Below are positions 22,706-25,378 of a DNA stretch of 25,378 nt, piece after piece. Made by a program: the position numbers and the translations under genes. Below the pieces are notes generated by a model. The model was not told the origin of the DNA and did not search any database. It worked only from the letters and a program-made list of their open reading frames with translations. This DNA is from Verrucomicrobiota bacterium (GTDB taxonomy: Bacteria > Verrucomicrobiota > Verrucomicrobiia > Methylacidiphilales > Verrucolacustridaceae): contig RGTE01000004.1 in NCBI GenBank assembly GCA_010025475.1, positions 1 through 25,378 on the forward strand, written 5' to 3'. The stretch's first letter is position 1. Each line of letters begins with the position of its first letter.

Positions 22706-23494
22706 ATGCCCTCCCTCGTCGAAATCCGTAATCTCTCCGTTCACTTCCCCGTCAAATCGGGCCTGCTTCAACGCCAAACCGGCGTGGTTAAGGCGCTCGA
22801 CGACGTCTCCTTAAAAATCGACAAAGGCTCCACCCTCGGCCTCGTTGGCGAGAGCGGCTCCGGAAAGACCACCCTCGGCCGGGTCCTCGTCCGCCTCCAA
22901 AATCCCACCTCTGGCTCCGCCTCCTATGACGGCCAGGAAATCACCTCTTTGGATGGCTCCGCCCTGCGCCCCTACCGAAAAAGGATCCAAATGGTCTTCC
23001 AGGATCCCTACAACTCCCTCAACCCGCGCCTCCGCATCGGCACCATCTTAGCCGAGCCATTGGAGATCCATTTCCCGAAAATGTCCGCTTCCGACCGCTC
23101 CGCCCGCGTTGCGGAACTTCTTAAGCTGGTCGGGCTCGATCCCGCCCACGCCCGCCGTTTCCCGCACGAGTTCAGCGGCGGCCAGCGGCAGCGGATCGGC
23201 ATCGCCCGCGCCTTGGCCGTGGAGCCGGAGTTCATCATCTGTGACGAACCGGTCAGTGCCCTCGATGTCTCTGTCCAGGCCCAGATCGTCAATCTTCTCA
23301 TGGATCTCCAGGACCAGTTCGACCTCACCTACCTGTTTATCGCCCACGACCTTGCGGTCATCGAGCACGTCAGCGACCAAGTCGCCGTCCTCGAACACGG
23401 CAAATTGGTGGAAGAAGGCTCTGCCGAAACCATCACCCGCCATCCCAGCCATCCTTACACCCAGCGCCTCCTCGCCTCCGTCCCCGCGCTTTAG
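22706..23494 (+). CDS. ABC transporter ATP-binding protein, OppF/DppF type
   Basis: The second ATPase of the importer, 262 residues. It has Walker A GESGSGKTT (48-56), a Q-loop in MVFQDPYNSLNP (97-107), signature FSGGQRQR (156-163), Walker B FIICDE (176-181) and His214 in IAHD. The C-terminal HPYTQRLLASVP is typical of the family, and like OppD the protein ends early after it. With the lipoprotein, two permeases and OppD it completes a five-gene importer in the canonical order. The gene is followed by a double-hairpin palindrome that may end the transcript. Confidence 0.95.
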   Translation: MPSLVEIRNLSVHFPVKSGLLQRQTGVVKALDDVSLKIDKGSTLGLVGESGSGKTTLGRVLVRLQNPTSGSASYDGQEITSLDGSALRPYRKRIQMVFQDPYNSLNPRLRIGTILAEPLEIHFPKMSASDRSARVAELLKLVGLDPAHARRFPHEFSGGQRQRIGIARALAVEPEFIICDEPVSALDVSVQAQIVNLLMDLQDQFDLTYLFIAHDLAVIEHVSDQVAVLEHGKLVEEGSAETITRHPSHPYTQRLLASVPAL

Positions 23495-23510
23495 TTCTAA
23501 TTTCGATATG

Positions 23511-23562
23511 GGTAGGCCACTTTTGATAAAAGTGGCACCACTTCCGGCGGAAGTGGCCTACC
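23511..23562. repeat. 52-bp double-hairpin palindrome after oppF
   Basis: A 12-base outer arm (23511-23522) pairs perfectly with 23551-23562. Inside are two more perfect hairpins: a 9-bp stem, 23516-23524 with 23528-23536 around a 3-base loop, and an 8-bp stem, 23538-23545 with 23549-23556 around a 3-base loop. Both carry CCACTT facing AAGTGG. The layout resembles REP/BIME or a small non-autonomous element and could also work as a terminator or mRNA 3'-end stabiliser of the importer operon. There is no U-tract. Confidence 0.85.
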
Positions 23563-23579
23563 TAGTTTGTATCCTTCAA

Positions 23580-23627
23580 CTACAGGCTTTCTTTCACGTT
23601 CACATTCACGTTCACGAATTCCTGTAG
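23580..23627. repeat. Hexamer tract inside a 7-bp inverted repeat
   Basis: CTACAGG (23580-23586) pairs with CCTGTAG (23621-23627). Between them, 23592-23615 holds four hexamers of the form NTTCAC in register. On the minus strand these read as CGTGAA-type units, one base from CGTAAA. The following bases (to 23657) repeat TAGCC three times before the methyltransferase start. Together with the double hairpin, this makes the 163-base gap the most repeat-rich place in the window. Confidence 0.7.
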
Positions 23628-23657
23628 CCTGCAGCATGTAGCCACTAGCCTTCAGCT

Positions 23658-24440
23658 ATGTACGTCCTCGAAACCCGCACGCTGGCCACCGCCAAGCTCC
23701 CGCTGCCTTCCGCCCAGCTCAAACGCCCCGGCCAGCCCGCTGTCCTCCAAATCTACTCCCCGAAAATCCTGCCCCTGCGAAAACTCCAAACCCGCCTGAA
23801 AGGCCGCATCCGCAAACTCCACCAGCGCAAGCCCTCCCCTTTCCATCTCCGGATCAGCTACGACCTGGTCGTCACCAGCGACGCTCGTTTCCTCCCCAAA
23901 GATTTTCGCGGAATCCCCCGCCTCCAGATCCGGGCTGGCCCCGCCTTCGGCACCGGCGAGCACGCCACCACCCGCCTCTGCCTTCGCTATGTCGTGCAGT
24001 TCATGCGAAAACACGGCTCCCGCCCGAAATCCTGCCGAGTCCTGGACCTCGGCTGCGGCACGGGCGTGCTCGGCCTTGCCGCCGCGCGTCTGGGGGCCCG
24101 GGTGGAAGGTTGGGACAGTGATCCCGTTGCCGTGCAGGAAGCGGAGCGGAATTTGCGCCTGAACCGATTGGGGAAACGCGTCTGTTTTCGGCAAAGGGAC
24201 GTTTTACGGGATGCCGTCCCCGGCACCGACCTGATTGTCGCCAACCTCTATGACCATCTGCTCCTGCATCTGTTGCCCCGGTTCGAGCCCCACCGCCGCG
24301 CCGGCACGACCCTTCTCCTTTCCGGCATCCTCAAGGGCCAGGAGAACAGCATTATCCGCACCGCCACCAAACTTGGCTGGAAGATGGAACACCGCGGCCG
24401 CCTCGGCCGCTGGTTCTGCCTGCAGTTTTCAGCCAGATAG
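23658..24440 (+). CDS. PrmA-like SAM-dependent methyltransferase
   Basis: A Rossmann-fold methyltransferase of 260 residues resembling ribosomal protein L11 methyltransferase. The core has GPAFGTGEHATTRLCL (94-109), which is the PrmA signature region, SAM-binding motif I VLDLGCGTG (128-136), the acidic residue of motif II (Asp153 in GWDSD) and the substrate-side DLIVANLYDHLL (191-202), then LLLSGILKGQE. The N-terminal 85 residues are basic and diverge from the usual PrmA N-domain that recognises L11, so the target may be L11 or another protein. The ATG at 23658 follows a repeat-rich gap with no Shine-Dalgarno. No L11 or ribosomal genes are nearby. Confidence 0.82.
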   Translation: MYVLETRTLATAKLPLPSAQLKRPGQPAVLQIYSPKILPLRKLQTRLKGRIRKLHQRKPSPFHLRISYDLVVTSDARFLPKDFRGIPRLQIRAGPAFGTGEHATTRLCLRYVVQFMRKHGSRPKSCRVLDLGCGTGVLGLAAARLGARVEGWDSDPVAVQEAERNLRLNRLGKRVCFRQRDVLRDAVPGTDLIVANLYDHLLLHLLPRFEPHRRAGTTLLLSGILKGQENSIIRTATKLGWKMEHRGRLGRWFCLQFSAR

Positions 24441-24451
24441 CTCCCTCTTTT

Positions 24452-24481
24452 TGTAAACGTAATCGTAAGCGTAAACGAAAA
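24452..24481. repeat. 6-base-period tract before the SDR gene (CGTAAA family)
   Basis: Five hexamers in register, among them CGTAAT, CGTAAG and CGTAAA (24458-24475), followed by CGAAAA. The tract fills the middle of the 58-base gap and ends 17 bases before the GTG start of the dehydrogenase gene. It is the clearest same-strand relative of the tract before oppD. Confidence 0.85.
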
Positions 24482-24498
24482 ACCGTACTCTCAGATCT

Positions 24499-25200
24499 GT
24501 GGCCTCAAAATTGATCCTCATCACCGGATGTTCTAAGGGTCTGGGCCTCGCGATGGTTCGCTCCTTCACCGCCCTCGACCACACGGTTATCGGTTGCGCC
24601 CGCAACGCCAAGGCCATGGCAGATCTTCAAAAGGAGTTCGGCTCTCCACACTCCTTCACGGCCGTGGACGTGGCGGATGCCCGCGCCGTCGAGGCGTGGG
24701 CGAACCAGACCCTGCAAAAACACGGCGCCCCCGATCTTCTCCTCAACAATGCTGCCGTCATTCATCCCAACGCGCCGTTTTGGAAAGTGCCGGCCGATCG
24801 CTTCAATCGGGTCATTGATGTGAACGTGAAAGGCCTAGCCAACGTCCTCCGGGCCTTTCTCCCTGCTATGGTGAAGACCGGGAAGGGTGTGATCGTGAAC
24901 TTCAGCTCCGGCTGGGGCCGCTCCACCTCGCCGGAGGTTTCCGGTTACTGCTCCAGTAAATACGCGGTGGAAGGGCTGACGGCCTCCCTCGCCCAGGAAC
25001 TGCCCGCCGGCATGGCTGCTGTGGCCCTCAATCCCGGCATTATCAACACGGAAATGCTCCAGGACTGCTTCGGAAAAGAGTCAGCCTCCCACTATCCCGA
25101 CGCCGCCCAGTGGGCAAAATGCGCCGTCCCCTTCCTCCTCAACCTCGGCCCCAAGGACAACGGCCAACCTCTGACCGTTCCCGGCATTCCCACGGATTAA
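24499..25200 (+). CDS. Short-chain dehydrogenase/reductase (SDR)
   Basis: NAD(P)-dependent oxidoreductase of the classical SDR family, 233 residues. It has the cofactor motif TGCSKGLG (9-16), a DVAD segment (57-60) near the adenine pocket, NNAA (83-86), Asn109, the catalytic Ser in NFSSGWG (134-140) and YCSSK (Tyr150, Lys154). The C-terminal LNPGIINTEM is also typical. The basic residue in GCARN after the second strand suggests NADP preference, as an inference. The substrate cannot be told. The start is a GTG, just after a hexamer tract. It is transcribed towards the dehydrogenase E1 gene at the window edge. Confidence 0.92.
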   Translation: MASKLILITGCSKGLGLAMVRSFTALDHTVIGCARNAKAMADLQKEFGSPHSFTAVDVADARAVEAWANQTLQKHGAPDLLLNNAAVIHPNAPFWKVPADRFNRVIDVNVKGLANVLRAFLPAMVKTGKGVIVNFSSGWGRSTSPEVSGYCSSKYAVEGLTASLAQELPAGMAAVALNPGIINTEMLQDCFGKESASHYPDAAQWAKCAVPFLLNLGPKDNGQPLTVPGIPTD

Positions 25201-25203
25201 TTG

Positions 25204-25247
25204 AAAGATTTCATTAACGAAATCTTTGGTTCGCTACCTTAGTAGCG
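25204..25247. terminator. Two hairpins between convergent genes, possible bidirectional terminator
   Basis: A 9-bp A+T-rich stem (25204-25212 with 25219-25227, 6-base loop) is followed by a 6-bp stem CGCTAC/GTAGCG (25232-25237 with 25242-25247). They lie between the SDR stop and the stop of the minus-strand E1 beta gene. A proper U-tract is missing, so the terminator role is inferred from position and symmetry. Confidence 0.45.
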
Positions 25248-25378
25248 GAGAACTTCGCGTAGCGCTGCCGCGATCCGCACTGCCGTCGGCCGATGCGCCG
25301 CCCAAAGGTTCGGATGATACGGAATCGGCGTGTCCTTCGCGTTGAGCCGTTTCGGCGGCGCATCCAAGAGCTCAAAGC
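25239..25378 (-). CDS. 2-oxoacid dehydrogenase E1 component, beta subunit (C-terminus only)
   Basis: The last 45 codons of a gene entering from beyond the right edge. The residues DAPPKRLNAKDTPIPYHPNL are the characteristic end of pyruvate or branched-chain 2-oxoacid dehydrogenase E1 beta subunits (DxPxPYxPNL), followed by a helix ending in AAALREVLRY. These subunits pair with E1 alpha and bind thiamine pyrophosphate for decarboxylation of pyruvate or branched-chain oxoacids. The stop (minus strand TAA) is at 25239-25241. Which of pyruvate, acetoin or branched-chain substrates is used cannot be told from this fragment. Confidence 0.85.
   Translation of the reverse strand, partial: FELLDAPPKRLNAKDTPIPYHPNLWAAHRPTAVRIAAALREVLRY

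Noticed and set aside
23495..23657. Insertion sequence remnant
   Set aside because: No transposase fragment or target duplication is visible; only the hairpin element and short repeats, which I list as repeats instead.
21763..24481. CRISPR array or riboswitch in the repeat-bearing gaps
   Set aside because: Units are six bases without spacers, far from CRISPR dimensions, and no known riboswitch core or cas gene is present.
1..25378. tRNA, rRNA or other structured RNA genes
   Set aside because: The gaps are all shorter than about 225 bases and none shows a tRNA cloverleaf or CCA-ending acceptor pattern by eye; a covariance-model scan would settle this.

Overview
The window is a dense, GC-rich bacterial chromosome segment with 26 protein genes, two of them cut by the window edges. 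I see no RNA genes, no CRISPR array, no transposase and no prophage genes. Gene content suggests a member of the Planctomycetes-Verrucomicrobia-Chlamydiae group, most likely Verrucomicrobiota. The reasons are the paired MotA/ExbB-like and MotB-like membrane proteins of a type I associate with that group, frequent GTG and TTG starts, and almost no Shine-Dalgarno sequences. This placement is an inference from gene style, not from a marker gene.

Left part (1-6076, plus strand). The end of a CrtI-type phytoene desaturase is followed by a stand-alone DICT-like sensory protein. Then comes a tightly overlapping chain: a CPBP intramembrane protease, thiL (thiamine pyrophosphate synthesis), and tsaE and tsaB (t6A37 tRNA modification). 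The alanine racemase gene alr follows after a short gap.

Middle part (6094-11979, plus strand). Two consecutive genes appear to encode an uncharacterised ion-channel-like membrane pair. The first has a C-terminal MotA/ExbB-like bundle. The second has a MotB-like N-terminal helix with an embedded Asp, a long coiled coil and a degenerate trypsin-like C-terminal domain. Next is a phoH, PgpH-like HD phosphodiesterase and ybeY chain with overlapping ends (RNA metabolism and probable c-di-AMP turnover).

Mixed-strand part (11976-17946). A DUF4239 membrane protein and a secreted two-repeat protein lie on the minus strand. An OGG-type DNA glycosylase lies on the plus strand and a CPA2 cation:proton antiporter on the minus strand. 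An IscA/HesB iron-sulfur protein and an Mpv17-like membrane protein follow on the plus strand. Two convergent pairs have interlocked stop codons.

Right part (17984-25378). A complete peptide (Opp/Dpp-type) ABC importer is present: lipoprotein binding protein, two permeases and two ATPases. It is followed by a PrmA-like methyltransferase, a short-chain dehydrogenase and, convergent at the edge, the C-terminus of a 2-oxoacid dehydrogenase E1 beta subunit.

The most notable non-coding feature is a set of A+T-rich tracts with a strict 6-base period, mostly variants of CGTAAA, in the gaps before several genes (iscA, oppA, oppD, oppF, prmA-like, SDR, and weakly alr). Next to one of them is a 52-bp double-hairpin palindrome. 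The best candidates for undescribed biology are the MotA/MotB-like pair and these hexamer tracts.
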